From an uncultured Psychrosphaera sp. (lineage in GTDB: Bacteria > Pseudomonadota > Gammaproteobacteria > Enterobacterales > Alteromonadaceae), in the NCBI RefSeq assembly GCF_947500655.1, contig NZ_CANMSK010000019.1, positions 1 through 64,000 on the forward strand: DNA of 64,000 bases. Reading direction: 5' to 3'. Position 1 is the stretch's first letter; the number at the start of each line of letters is the position of its first letter. Positions 36,546 to 45,628 of the stretch are shown piece after piece. Made by a program: the position numbers and the translations under genes. The notes under the pieces were generated by a model. It was not told the DNA's origin. It did not search any database and worked only from the letters and a program-made list of their open reading frames with translations.

Positions 36546-37010
36546 TATTTTTATCCTGTTTGATTTGATATCGTCAGCAAATATCACCAATCTTTCTGTT
36601 ACTTATATTTATTATTTACAGTGCTGGTTTATAAAGATATTTACTTTTTTAGCTCAACCACAATTGGTTGAACCTTTGGTAAGGTACATTACAAGAATAA
36701 AGCGTTCAATAGTTAACCAATAATTGTATTAAAAAAACACTTTGTTGTTACCAAATTGATAACCAATTTCAAAGAGGGATATTCTAGGCGGATAGTTTGA
36801 AGGTGTTAGACTATAAATATTGCAGGTTTATTAGACCACAGAGGCTCAGAGTACACTGAGAAAATAAACACTAATTAAAATTTTGTATTCACAGTTGTAT
36901 GTGAAATATATTACTGAACAAGACAATTCTTTTTCAGCCCAATGAAAGTGTTCACAACAATCACAATACTGCCTGATATAACTCCTGAGAAAAAACAATA
37001 ATACCCGGGT
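36546..37010. other. Intergenic region upstream of the PL6 gene
   Basis: It holds the PL6 promoter region with the dyad at 36654-36671. At 36835-36870 is an ACCACAGAGGCTCAGAG-type sequence followed by ACACTGAGAA, similar to short dispersed repeats seen in many bacteria. An open frame crossing 36358-36723 on the plus strand is a shadow of the repeat. No further gene was recognised. Confidence 0.5.
36654..36671. promoter_or_regulatory. Inverted repeat upstream of the PL6 gene, candidate operator
   Basis: TCAACCACAATTGGTTGA has perfect 7-bp arms around CAAT, 109 bases upstream of the lyase start. The position and shape suit a repressor site, but no regulator gene is nearby and binding is a guess. 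Confidence 0.35.
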
Positions 37011-37205
37011 CTACAGGTATCCAATAATAGTTGATGGACTTCTTCCACAATTCACATTTATATTGGTTAAATCTAACGTCAGTTTCTTGGTAACTAAATC
37101 ACATTTTTCTTGTGAGGGCTCCTTAGCGGCATATTTAGGGACGAATGCACAAGCGTTCACAAGTACTAAAGGGAGTAAAATAAGTAACAACTTTAATAAC
37201 TGCAT
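37011..37205 (-). CDS. Small hypothetical lipoprotein
   Basis: A 64-residue protein with a textbook lipoprotein signal (MQLLKLLLILLPLVLVNAC) and an AAAGGTGA ribosome binding site seven bases before the ATG, which argue that it is a real gene. The mature part has about 46 residues with two more cysteines (EKCDLV and VNCGRSP) that could form a disulfide. I recognise no family. It stands alone between the PL6 gene and the chemoreceptor. Confidence 0.65.
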   Translation of the reverse strand: MQLLKLLLILLPLVLVNACAFVPKYAAKEPSQEKCDLVTKKLTLDLTNINVNCGRSPSTIIGYL

Positions 37206-37537
37206 TTAAATCACCTTTATGGTTTTGATTGTGAATTACTTAAAATTTAAATTGGTGATATTACTTTGATAATAACCTCAAATAAATTTAATAATTAGCT
37301 GTAAATGCTGATATTTTGAACAAAGTCACGATTAATTGTTTACATCCGCTTTTATTTTAATTAAATTCAAAACACCTCTCAAGTTAGTTACCATACGGTC
37401 GTTATGAAAGTATCAGGTATTTAATAGCATTCAACCCATGACGTCGATTGATATCCAATAAAATATTCAAAAGACCAATCGTGATGAGCCAAGAGTTTAA
37501 ACTAAGTCGTTATATTTAACGTCCCTTCAAAGAAGTA
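37206..37537. other. Intergenic region upstream of the chemoreceptor gene
   Basis: An AT-rich stretch of 332 bases holding the promoters of the small lipoprotein and the chemoreceptor. I looked for a flagellar sigma-28 promoter (TAAA, 15 bases, CGATAA) and saw only weak partial matches. No RNA or repeat was recognised. Confidence 0.4.
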
Positions 37538-39469
37538 ATGAGAAGTATGAATAAATTATCTATCAAGCAAAAGATCACCTTAACTCTGTCTCTATTTGTA
37601 TTATTTACTGCTTTAATTGTGGGTACAATTGGGATGTTAACCGCGAAAAAAAGCATTGAAGAACGAGTGTTAAGTTCAGAACTACCTAATACGATGAATA
37701 AAATAGGCGAAAAAATTGATAATGAAGCTTTAGTTATGCAAAAATTTGCACAACTTATTGCTAATGACCCTTTTATTTTAAAATGGAATGCCGAAGGGCA
37801 AGATAAAGCAGGTGAATCCTTACTTATTGAGAAAATCAACACCATTATTTCTGAGAATGGCTTAAGCAGTGCCTCTTTCGCTGATAAAGAAACCGCTAAA
37901 TATTGGAATCACACCGGATTTTTACGCACGTTAAAAGATAATGCAGCCGACGGGTGGTTTTTTCGTTACGTTGCAAGTAAAGAAAAAACCATGACAAGTA
38001 TTTATGTTGACCCTAACACAGGTAAAACCGACCTTTTTGTTAATTATCAACAAGTGAATGGCAGAGGTCTATCGGGGACGGCTAAATCGTTTAACGCCGT
38101 GGTTAAAATGTTAGCTGATTTTAAAATTGAACAAACCGGTTTTGTTTACCTTGTCGACAGTAATGGTGTTGTTCAACTTCATAAAGATAGATCGTTATTG
38201 AAAAAAGCCAAATTATCGTCTTTATATAATCAACAAGTAGCCTCGTCCTTATTACAAAAAAAAGCCAATAATATTACCGAATTAGAGGTTGATGGTGAGC
38301 GTCATTTATTAGCATCTAGCCACATTCCGAGTATGGGATGGTTTGTCGTTGCAGAAGTACCTTATGACGAAATGTTTCAATCATTAGATTCTGCCCGTTG
38401 GCAAATGGCACTTTGGTCGATTTTGGTTGCTTTAGGGGCCAGTGCCGTTGCCATTTTTATCTCTTCATCCATAAGCCAACCTATCGTTAAGTTAGCTGAG
38501 GTATTTGAGCAATTAGGCCAAGGTAATGCAGACTTATCGTACCGCTTACCTGAAAACGGTCAAAATGAAATGGTAAAGGTAGCAAAAGGCTACAATACCT
38601 TTGTTGATAAATTAGAACAAATATTTAAACAGATCACCGTCAGTAGTGAGCAACTTCGAGATTTATCCATTAGCTTAAATGGGTTATCTCAAAATACCAT
38701 GCAAGGTGTCTCCACCAATACCGATAATACTCAAGATATTTCTAATTCGTTAGCCAACGTTAGTGCCACCGTAAATCGAATGGCTGAGGATGCAATTAGC
38801 GCGGCATCAGTTGCGGATAAAATTAATGTGGAGGGTGACACCATCAGTAAAGTTATTCTCAATTCACGCAGTGAGATCATGGGACTAGCCGATAAAATTC
38901 ATGATGTTGCTGAAGTAATAGAGTCACTGACAATAAATACTCAAACCATTGTAGGCGTACTCGAAACCATACAAGCTATTTCTGATCAAACTAACTTACT
39001 AGCATTAAATGCTGCAATAGAAGCCGCGCGAGCTGGAGAGCAAGGTAGAGGATTTGCTGTTGTCGCTGATGAAGTACGTAATTTAGCAAAGCGTACGGCA
39101 GACTCAACCCAAGAGGTGCAATCGATTATGGATCAACTGCAAAAAACATCAACAACAGCAACAACCGAAATTGAGCTTATTCTCAAGCAATCAAAATCAA
39201 CCTCTGAGTCCATCACCAAAGCTGAGCAAATTTTACAAAACAATAAAGCACAATTTAATCAAATATCTGAAGCAAATAAGTCAATGTCAGAAGCTACTCA
39301 ATTACAATCCGAGAGCATTGAAAGTATCAATAGCAGTATGACCAACATAAGTAAAAACTCTAAAAGCAACATGAAAAATGTCAGTGACATTTCCGACAAG
39401 ACAAAAGATTTGAATGCATTAGCAGAGCAATTAGACCGACTAATACATCAATTTCAAGGCGATCGATAA
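37538..39469 (+). CDS. Methyl-accepting chemotaxis protein with periplasmic Cache-type sensor
   Basis: A 643-residue membrane chemoreceptor (or 640 if the second Met at 37547, preceded by GAGAAG, is the start). TM1 is [21 protein letters not shown] periplasmic sensing region of about 240 residues follows, with [18 protein letters not shown] and a later [14 protein letters not shown], as in dCache domains that bind amino acids or organic acids. TM2 (residues about 285-305) is followed by HAMP, then a signalling domain with the hairpin tip [20 protein letters not shown] and [18 protein letters not shown]. It lacks a C-terminal receptor-tethering pentapeptide. The ligand is unknown. Confidence 0.93.
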   Translation: MRSMNKLSIKQKITLTLSLFVLFTALIVGTIGMLTAKKSIEERVLSSELPNTMNKIGEKIDNEALVMQKFAQLIANDPFILKWNAEGQDKAGESLLIEKINTIISENGLSSASFADKETAKYWNHTGFLRTLKDNAADGWFFRYVASKEKTMTSIYVDPNTGKTDLFVNYQQVNGRGLSGTAKSFNAVVKMLADFKIEQTGFVYLVDSNGVVQLHKDRSLLKKAKLSSLYNQQVASSLLQKKANNITELEVDGERHLLASSHIPSMGWFVVAEVPYDEMFQSLDSARWQMALWSILVALGASAVAIFISSSISQPIVKLAEVFEQLGQGNADLSYRLPENGQNEMVKVAKGYNTFVDKLEQIFKQITVSSEQLRDLSISLNGLSQNTMQGVSTNTDNTQDISNSLANVSATVNRMAEDAISAASVADKINVEGDTISKVILNSRSEIMGLADKIHDVAEVIESLTINTQTIVGVLETIQAISDQTNLLALNAAIEAARAGEQGRGFAVVADEVRNLAKRTADSTQEVQSIMDQLQKTSTTATTEIELILKQSKSTSESITKAEQILQNNKAQFNQISEANKSMSEATQLQSESIESINSSMTNISKNSKSNMKNVSDISDKTKDLNALAEQLDRLIHQFQGDR

Positions 39470-39525
39470 TAACGAATTTATATATTTATTTCAGAATCAC
39501 TTTATTAACGATTCTTTTAATAAAC

Positions 39526-39557
39526 AAAAAAGGAACCATTAGGTTCCTTTTTATTTT
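39526..39557. terminator. Terminator after the chemoreceptor gene
   Basis: AGGAACC (39531-39537) and GGTTCCT (39542-39548) form a stem with A-rich and T-rich flanks, so it can serve both this gene and the converging NTF2-like gene. Confidence 0.83.
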
Positions 39558-39607
39558 AAAACGTTAATATTGAATAAAACTAAAGTGGCTGGTCTTGTTG
39601 TTTAGTT

Positions 39608-39967
39608 TTATTCACCAGTACCAACAAACCCAACCATACGGGATATAAGCTCCCCATTTTTTTCCACAAAATACTGACCTAGTTGAACCTGCTCAGAGCC
39701 ATCAGGCCCTACTCCGCCAAAAGCCACAGTGATACGAGTAACTCCGGCGACTGTATCAGTCTTAATAACTTTTGCTGACCACCCAGGAGCATTTATACTA
39801 AACATTTCTACATAGTTATTTAATGCTGCGATACCATTTATAGTTCCAGGTGTGCGAGGATCATCGTACTTTATCGTTTTTGTCACAGCACTATTTAATT
39901 TGCTAAGTCGAGTTTCCGCTTCCTCAATTAGCCATGCGTCAAAAAACGTTTTGATGCAATCTGACAT
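39608..39967 (-). CDS. NTF2/SnoaL-like fold protein
   Basis: A 119-residue protein with the pattern of the NTF2-like superfamily. It has an N-terminal helix pair (CIKTFFDAWLIEEAETRLSKL) and then a YDDPRTPGTINGIAALNNYVEMF segment typical of polyketide-cyclase/SnoaL-like proteins. Alternating beta strands follow (ITVAFGG, QVQLGQYFVEKNGELISRMVGF). It has no signal peptide. Such proteins act as small enzymes or ligand binders, and nothing here specifies the substrate. It is a lone gene. Confidence 0.72.
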   Translation of the reverse strand: MSDCIKTFFDAWLIEEAETRLSKLNSAVTKTIKYDDPRTPGTINGIAALNNYVEMFSINAPGWSAKVIKTDTVAGVTRITVAFGGVGPDGSEQVQLGQYFVEKNGELISRMVGFVGTGE

Positions 39968-40279
39968 ATTTCTCTCCCAATTTTAATTTAGTATATAACG
40001 ACTAATGAGGCTGTATAATTTCATATTCTCAGCCAAACTATTTAAATAAAAACCACAATACTTTACATTGTTCTACTATTCAAAAGTTAAGATCTGTGGC
40101 ACTGCTATTTAGCTGGATAGCCTTGTTAGGTTTCTTATGAGCATATCCCAAAAACAACATCCCAATTATTTTCATTCGCAAAACAATCAGTAATTTCTCC
40201 AATAGTTAAAGTAAATGTGACAGCAATTAATAGAAATGGGGAAAATAAAAATAACTATTTAATGGAGTATTAGATTTTG

Positions 40280-40490
40280 TTTGGAAGCGGCCTTTTTCGC
40301 ATACCTTTTTTGGCTGTTGAAAAAAGGTATGGTCGCCGAGGGGCGAAATAGATTGGACAGAATAAAATAAGTTTAAGCATAAATAACTCAAACTCTTTGC
40401 TCTAGTTTTAAAGAAAACTAGCCCATGCCTTTTTGACTCTTGAAAAAGTATTATCGAGCACATGGATGTGTTCGCTTAGGCTGTGCAGGG
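40280..40490. repeat. Hairpin-rich non-coding element, possibly a dispersed repeat
   Basis: Three separate hairpins are clustered. CATACCTTTTTT and its complement form a 12-bp stem (40300-40331). CTAGTTTT and AAAACTAG form an 8-bp stem (40402-40421). CGAGCACAT and ATGTGTTCG form a near-perfect 9-bp palindrome (40455-40474). A GC-richer block, GGTCGCCGAGGGGCGAAAT, lies between them. It reminds me of long dispersed elements in Alteromonadales genomes that give rise to short phantom ORFs. That is recollection, not a search result. Confidence 0.45.
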
Positions 40491-40558
40491 AACTAACAAC
40501 CTTTTAAAAATAAAACATAAAACATAAAAAACAAAACCACATTGCAAAAAATACCCTG

Positions 40559-40566
40559 TATAATCC
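40559..40566 (+). promoter_or_regulatory. Probable dusC promoter -10 box
   Basis: A perfect TATAAT (40559-40564), preceded by TG and followed by CCGCGCC, lies 97 bases before the dusC start. No good -35 box is present at the usual distance, so the assignment is tentative. Confidence 0.45.
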
Positions 40567-40660
40567 GCGCCTTTCACAATATCACTTTGTAAATGGAACG
40601 CCATTACCAAAGTAATCGCACTTTAATTGGCTTACACTTGTAGAGGATAAAAGGCAAAAA

Positions 40661-41605
40661 ATGAAAATCGTTCTTGCACCTATGGAAGGAGTTATCGATC
40701 ACTTAATGCGCCATATGCTTTCCTCTTTAGGTGGAATTGATTTATGTATGACCGAGTTTGTGCGGATTGTTGATCAAAAGCTCCCAGAACGTGTTTATTA
40801 TCGTTATTGTCCTGAATTACATCATGACGGTAAAACGCCAACTGGTGTACCGGTACGTGTCCAGTTACTTGGTCAAGATCCTGATTGGTTGTCGGAAAAT
40901 GCTGTGGTTGCGACTTCTTTGGGAAGTCCGGGGATTGATCTTAATTTTGGTTGCCCTGCTCCGCTGGTTAACAGAAATAAAGGCGGCGCTATTTTATTAA
41001 AAGAGCCTGAGACTTTATACAAAATTGTCACGGCGGTAAGAGCCGCAGTACCGAGTCACTTGCCTGTAACAGCAAAAATGCGCTTGGGTTATGAAGATAA
41101 GTCTTTAGCTATTGAAAGCGCACAAGCGTTAGCCAGTGGTGGAGCAAGTGAAATTGCGATACATGCTAGAACCAAGTCTGAAGGATACAAACCACCAGCG
41201 TATTGGGATTGGATTGCTCAAATTAAAAAGCAAATAGATACGCCGTTAATTGCCAATGGTGAAATTTGGAACCCAGAAGATGCCAAACGTTGTCAGCAGC
41301 AGTCTAATTGTGAAAATATAATGTTGGGTCGTGGTGCGCTTGCGGTACCTAATTTAGCGGCGTGGATCAGAGGTTCTGCCAACAAACTTACGTGGAATGA
41401 GTTGTTAACCTTAATGCTTGAGTATTCAAAATACGAGATTGAGGGTGATAAAGGTTTGTATTACACCAACCGTATTAAGCAGTGGTTTGTATATATAAAA
41501 CAACAATATCCTGAAGCTAATGACTTCTTCCGTGAAATAAGAGTGATAAAAAAAGCCGATGAAATGTATAACGCAATCAACCAAAAGCTTTTAACCCTAA
41601 GTTGA
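40661..41605 (+). CDS. dusC: tRNA-dihydrouridine(16) synthase
   Basis: A flavoprotein that reduces uridine 16 in the D-loop of tRNA. The 314 residues match DusC. It starts MKIVLAPMEGV, with the FMN-binding APMEG motif. TEFVRIVDQKLPERVYYR is characteristic of the DusC subgroup rather than DusA or DusB. The catalytic cysteine is Cys98 in LNFGCPAPLVN, the same number as in E. coli DusC. KMRLGYEDK, HARTKSEGY, ANGEIWNPEDA and MLGRGAL follow in the expected order. The gene is monocistronic. Confidence 0.95.
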   Translation: MKIVLAPMEGVIDHLMRHMLSSLGGIDLCMTEFVRIVDQKLPERVYYRYCPELHHDGKTPTGVPVRVQLLGQDPDWLSENAVVATSLGSPGIDLNFGCPAPLVNRNKGGAILLKEPETLYKIVTAVRAAVPSHLPVTAKMRLGYEDKSLAIESAQALASGGASEIAIHARTKSEGYKPPAYWDWIAQIKKQIDTPLIANGEIWNPEDAKRCQQQSNCENIMLGRGALAVPNLAAWIRGSANKLTWNELLTLMLEYSKYEIEGDKGLYYTNRIKQWFVYIKQQYPEANDFFREIRVIKKADEMYNAINQKLLTLS

Positions 41606-41632
41606 TTGCGCTTAGCTTAAACTAACTGCAAT

Positions 41633-42685
41633 CTAACGGCTTAATGGTAATCCTTGCTCTTGCCAGTCCAACATTCCACCTTTTATATTAGCCACATTAG
41701 TTAAACCGGATTTGTTTAACATAGTCACGGCTAAAGCAGAGCGACGACCTGAGCGACATAACACCACAATAGGTTTATCCGTTGGGATAGTGTCAATATT
41801 ATCCTCTAATGTGCCAATTGGAATTTCCATCACGGCCTTATTCTGTACTTTACTAATAGCGATTTCGTTTGGCTCTCTGACATCAAGTAGTGTCACTTTG
41901 TTAAGATTATTCGCTACCCAATAAGACGTTACTTGATAAATACCACCGTAACTTAATTCTACTGGTGCCCAACTTGGTTCTTCTGGCAGAACTTCTGGCT
42001 TGCCACTAAGTACATTGGCAGGTAAGGCGATATCAATAAACTTAGGATGCGGTAGCGACATATTATTCATGTAACCAACAAAGTCTTCTCGACTAGCGTT
42101 ACCACCTAAACGAGCATTAAACTGCTTTTCTTCTGATACCGACGTTGAGCAACGACCAGAATAATCATGACCAGGGTATAGTTGAAAATCATCACTCAAT
42201 GAAAATATTTGCTGATGAATGGAATCAAATAACTGGCTCGCGCTTCCTTGCTGGAAGTCACAGCGGCCACACCCTCTAATTAATAAAGCATCGCCAGTAA
42301 ACGCTATTTTTTGAGTATGACATACATAAGTTAAACACCCTTCTGTATGACCGGGGGTTGCTCTTACTTCTAGTTCGTATTGACCAAAATTAATAATATC
42401 GCCATTAACCAAGCCAATATCTGAGTTTTTGGCATGTATCGATTTGGCACTTGCAATTTTACAGTTGGTTTTATGTTTTAATAACCAAGAGCCTGTGACG
42501 TGATCGGCATGACAATGCGTGTCTAGCGCATAAGCTAAGTTGAGCCCAAGCTCATTTATCAAAGCAACATCTCTGTTAACTTGCTCAAATACAGGGTCAA
42601 TTAACACAGCAGTTTTACTTTGCTCATCTGCCAATAAATAAGTGTAAGTTGATGACTTAGCATCAAATAATTGTCTAAATATCAT
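41633..42685 (-). CDS. Persulfide dioxygenase-rhodanese fusion (ETHE1-like)
   Basis: A two-domain sulfur enzyme of 350 residues, taking the ATG at 42685 that follows a GGTGAG site; an in-frame ATG at 42724 is less likely. Residues 1-240 form a metallo-beta-lactamase domain of the ETHE1 type. It has HCHADH (His57, His59, Asp61, His62), His113 in PGHTEG, Asp132 and His173. It would oxidise glutathione persulfide to sulfite. Residues about 260-350 form a rhodanese domain with the active-site cysteine Cys310 in LCRSGRRSA. Such fusions are known to couple sulfane-sulfur transfer with oxidation. It faces the dusC gene tail to tail. Confidence 0.9.
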   Translation of the reverse strand: MIFRQLFDAKSSTYTYLLADEQSKTAVLIDPVFEQVNRDVALINELGLNLAYALDTHCHADHVTGSWLLKHKTNCKIASAKSIHAKNSDIGLVNGDIINFGQYELEVRATPGHTEGCLTYVCHTQKIAFTGDALLIRGCGRCDFQQGSASQLFDSIHQQIFSLSDDFQLYPGHDYSGRCSTSVSEEKQFNARLGGNASREDFVGYMNNMSLPHPKFIDIALPANVLSGKPEVLPEEPSWAPVELSYGGIYQVTSYWVANNLNKVTLLDVREPNEIAISKVQNKAVMEIPIGTLEDNIDTIPTDKPIVVLCRSGRRSALAVTMLNKSGLTNVANIKGGMLDWQEQGLPLSR

Positions 42686-42917
42686 ATTCTCACCCGAAGC
42701 TTGGTTTTCATATTGGATTACCATACTTTATATTAGTTTTAGCTAATGTACAGTATTTTTCTATTAAACTTTTCCTATTAAACTCTTTTATTAAAACCTG
42801 ATTTCAACTTTCATCGTATTAGCTCAGATCAATTTAATAATAAGCTTTTCAGCTTAAGTCATCAAAATTGAATATGTTGACTATAGTTAAGTTTCATCTC
42901 AAGAGACTAATATTTAA

Positions 42918-44558
42918 ATGAATCAAGACAGACTACAAAAACGTTACCAAAGAGAACGCGACGCAAGGAAAGCGGCTGAAACGGTTTTAGAGCAAAAATC
43001 TATTGAGTTATTTGAGCGTAATCAAGAACTAGAGAGTTTTAAACAAAACCTAGAACAAGAAGTGCTAGCACGTACTAAAGAAGCTGAAAAAGCGAAAACA
43101 GAAGCGTACGCCGCCAATCAGGCTAAATCTCAATTTTTAGCTAATATGAGTCATGAAATAAGAACCCCATTAACGGCCATTATTGGCTTTGCCGAAGTCT
43201 TACTGCAACACAAGCCATCTCAAGAAGAAAGCGACCAACACTTAACCACAATCATTCGTAGTGGTCGTCACTTAACCGCCCTACTTGGTGAAATTCTTGA
43301 TCTCAGTAAAATTGAAAACCAAAAACTAGACTTAGAGCTTTTACGCTTTAACTTGCCAAGTTTATTGCAAGATATCGAACAAATATACCAACTTAATTGC
43401 CAGCAAAAACAGTTGGAATTTATATTAGTTTTAGAGTCTGTCATACCTGAATGGATTGTGACTGACTCAACTAGAGTGAAACAAGTAATACATAATTTAT
43501 TGAACAATGCGATTAAGTTTACCGACACTGGAAAAGTTGAACTGCATATTAGTTTTGCGCCAGAAACTAAAACACTAAAAATAGATGTAATTGATACAGG
43601 TCAAGGGATTGCACAAGATAAACAAGCCTTAATATTTGAATCATTTCGCCAAGCCGACACCAGTATCACCCGTAATTTTGGCGGAACCGGATTAGGTTTG
43701 TTTATTACAAAGAGCTTAGTGGAACTAATGCACGGCAGTATCGATGTTGATTCCACTTTAGGGGCTGGATCAAAGTTTAGCGTTACGATTACCTGTCAAT
43801 CTTATGAAGGGGAATACAACGCATTCAAGCATAAAGCTATTGTTGATATCAAACCAGAACGCATTCCATCATTAACAGGCAATATTTTACTGGTTGAAGA
43901 TACTGAAGTGAATCAACAACTTATTACTTTTAATTTAGAACAAACCGGCGCTCATGTAGATTTAGCAGAGAACGGACAACAAGGATTAGAAAAAGCCCTG
44001 TCCAATTCTTATGACTTAATTCTAATGGATATTCAAATGCCAGTTATGGATGGCAAAGAGGCGATGAAAGCATTTAAGCAACTAAATATTACCATTCCCA
44101 CTTATGCTCTGACAGCTAATATCATGCCATCAGATGTTCATGAATATACTGAAATTGGATTTACCGGAACCTTAGGTAAGCCACTTGAGTTGACGAATTT
44201 GTATCAGGTTCTTAAACAACACTTACAAATCAATAATAGTGTTAGCAATAAAACAGACCAAGTTAACAGTGCTGAAATCCTAGCTCAAGATACCAAGATC
44301 AGAACCTTATTTTATAAGGAATTAACCAAACAAAATTTGGAAATAACCGAAAGTATACAAAGCTTAAACTATACTAAACTGATCCAATCGACACATATTA
44401 TTAAGGGCTCGGCAAAAAGCTTTGGTTATGAAGAGTTAACCTTATTAGCAGAAGCCTCTTTATTGTTATTACGAGAAAAAAATTATGAACAAGCTATCAA
44501 ATCTTGTATCGACCTTAACCAGAAAATAATGGGCGTATTAAATGGAAATAGCGATTAA
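42918..44558 (+). CDS. Soluble hybrid histidine kinase with receiver and Hpt domain, H-NOX-associated
   Basis: A 546-residue cytoplasmic kinase. Residues 1-70 are a charged coiled coil and no sensor domain is present. HisKA has His79 in [20 protein letters not shown]. The ATPase domain shows [20 protein letters not shown] and GTGLGLFI. A receiver follows ([11 protein letters not shown], Asp371 in [16 protein letters not shown] at 421). A C-terminal Hpt domain has His493 in [11 protein letters not shown]. It overlaps the next gene by 17 bases and is the first of a three-gene operon ending in an H-NOX sensor, which probably supplies the missing input. Confidence 0.92.
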   Translation: MNQDRLQKRYQRERDARKAAETVLEQKSIELFERNQELESFKQNLEQEVLARTKEAEKAKTEAYAANQAKSQFLANMSHEIRTPLTAIIGFAEVLLQHKPSQEESDQHLTTIIRSGRHLTALLGEILDLSKIENQKLDLELLRFNLPSLLQDIEQIYQLNCQQKQLEFILVLESVIPEWIVTDSTRVKQVIHNLLNNAIKFTDTGKVELHISFAPETKTLKIDVIDTGQGIAQDKQALIFESFRQADTSITRNFGGTGLGLFITKSLVELMHGSIDVDSTLGAGSKFSVTITCQSYEGEYNAFKHKAIVDIKPERIPSLTGNILLVEDTEVNQQLITFNLEQTGAHVDLAENGQQGLEKALSNSYDLILMDIQMPVMDGKEAMKAFKQLNITIPTYALTANIMPSDVHEYTEIGFTGTLGKPLELTNLYQVLKQHLQINNSVSNKTDQVNSAEILAQDTKIRTLFYKELTKQNLEITESIQSLNYTKLIQSTHIIKGSAKSFGYEELTLLAEASLLLLREKNYEQAIKSCIDLNQKIMGVLNGNSD

Positions 44559-44946
44559 CATTTTACTAGTAGATGATGTTGAGTACACCAGAGAGCTTTT
44601 GCGCAGTATTTTACTGTCTTGCTTAAATGAGCAAAAAATTAATATGACGGCTAAATTCTCTCACTCCTCTACAGGACTTGATATACCTCAAAGAATAACC
44701 GATGAAAAAATCAATCTGGTTTATTTAGATATTGAGCTGCCTACCACCACAGGGTTAACGGTATTAAAACAAATTCGCCGAGCACACCCAGATATTATGG
44801 TGGTAATGGTCTCAGGGGAAAGCTCGGCAGACAATGTCACTAACTCAATAAAAATGGGAGCCAATGGTTTTATTGTTAAACCTTTCAATTCTGACCGAGT
44901 TATAGATTCACTTAAAAGTTATATTAAAAAGGAGTATAAAATATGA
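44542..44946 (+). CDS. Single-domain response regulator
   Basis: A 134-residue stand-alone receiver. Asp11/Asp12 in [14 protein letters not shown], the phospho-acceptor Asp63 in [14 protein letters not shown], the [11 protein letters not shown] switch region and Lys in FIVKPFNS are all present. There is no output domain, so it acts by protein contact or passes phosphate on, for instance through the Hpt domain of the kinase encoded just before. Its first 17 bases overlap the kinase gene and its last 4 overlap the H-NOX gene, which implies coupled translation. Confidence 0.92.
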   Translation: MEIAINILLVDDVEYTRELLRSILLSCLNEQKINMTAKFSHSSTGLDIPQRITDEKINLVYLDIELPTTTGLTVLKQIRRAHPDIMVVMVSGESSADNVTNSIKMGANGFIVKPFNSDRVIDSLKSYIKKEYKI

Positions 44947-45485
44947 AAGGCATGGTATTTACCGAATTTATGGATATGGTGGAAGATGTATTCTCTGTTG
45001 ATATTCTTGAAGATATTATCGAAAAAAGTGACCTTCCCAATGATGGCGCTTATACAGCGGTAGGCACTTATGATCACGAAGAAATAGTACGAATGACAGC
45101 TAACCTTAGCCAAGCTGTCAATATTCCAGTTCCCACTTTATTAGAAGTTTTTGGCAAACACCTGTTTGGCCGATTTTCAGCACGTTACCCCAATTTCTTT
45201 GAAGGTATTATTGACCCATTTGAGTTTTTAAAAAACATAGATAATTATATTCATGTTGAAGTACGAAAGCTCTACCCTGATGCGGAGCTTCCTCGTTTTT
45301 ACCACGAACAAAAATCTGCTAACGAATTAACTATGTATTACATGTCATCTCGACATTTTGAAGATTTAGCTGTTGGATTAATATCCGGTTGCTTAGCGCA
45401 CTTTGAAACTGCCGGAAAAGTGGAAAAAAGCGAAGGACAATATAAAGGTGAAGATGCGGTTATAATAAGCATAATATTAGACTGA
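44943..45485 (+). CDS. H-NOX heme nitric-oxide sensor
   Basis: A 180-residue heme-binding gas sensor of the HNOB family. It begins [15 protein letters not shown] as H-NOX proteins do. The proximal heme ligand is His104 in YIHVEVRKLYPDAELP. The propionate-binding YxSxR motif is Tyr133-Met-Ser135-Ser-Arg137. Residues AVGTYDHEEIVRM and LLEVFGKHLFGRF match the N-terminal helical part. The ATGA overlap with the response-regulator gene ties it to the kinase. In Vibrio and Shewanella, H-NOX proteins control soluble kinases in response to NO. Here the kinase is a hybrid with a receiver and an Hpt domain. Confidence 0.92.
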   Translation: MKGMVFTEFMDMVEDVFSVDILEDIIEKSDLPNDGAYTAVGTYDHEEIVRMTANLSQAVNIPVPTLLEVFGKHLFGRFSARYPNFFEGIIDPFEFLKNIDNYIHVEVRKLYPDAELPRFYHEQKSANELTMYYMSSRHFEDLAVGLISGCLAHFETAGKVEKSEGQYKGEDAVIISIILD

Positions 45486-45563
45486 GTGATTAGGAGCTGC
45501 TGTTAGCTTTATCTGAACGTACCTTACGTTTGGGCTTATGTTGAAAAAGATAACCATTAAAAA

Positions 45564-45596
45564 AGCCAAGTGATTATGTATCCACTTGGCTTTTGG
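45564..45596. terminator. Terminator between the H-NOX operon and the RND operon
   Basis: AGCCAAGTG (45564-45572) and CACTTGGCT (45583-45591) are flanked by AAAA and TTTT, so it can stop transcription arriving from both sides. Confidence 0.85.
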
Positions 45597-45628
45597 CTTT
45601 AACTTAAGCTTATGTTAAACGAAAACAA

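Larger units (their letters stand above)
39968..40660. other. Long non-coding gap upstream of dusC
   Basis: 693 bases with no convincing gene. The right two thirds are the hairpin-rich element described separately (40280-40490). A 31-codon minus-strand frame (40080-40175) and a 78-codon minus-strand frame (40227-40463) were judged not to be genes. The promoter of dusC is near 40559. Confidence 0.55.

Noticed and set aside
36358..36723. A plus-strand frame with a Cys-Ser repeat
   Set aside because: The repeat is simply the CTTGTT hexamer read in another frame, on the opposite strand from the PL6 gene.
37206..37537. Possible sigma-28 promoter for the chemoreceptor
   Set aside because: Only the GATAA part of the -10 and TAAA of the -35 could be found, at wrong spacing.
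37516..37845. A 109-codon minus-strand frame covering the start of the chemoreceptor gene
   Set aside because: It is fully antisense to a clear gene, has a composition like a reverse shadow and has no ribosome binding site or family resemblance.
40080..40175. A 31-codon minus-strand frame, MKIIGMLFLGYAHKKPNKAI onward, with a CCTAACAAGGC-like sequence reminiscent of integron attC sites
   Set aside because: No matching second half of an attC site, no integrase and no cassette array nearby. Too short to support as a gene.
40227..40463. A 78-codon minus-strand frame
   Set aside because: Its start lies in a palindrome and its body spans two hairpins. There is no ribosome binding site and its composition is unlike neighbouring genes. 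It is treated as part of a non-coding element.
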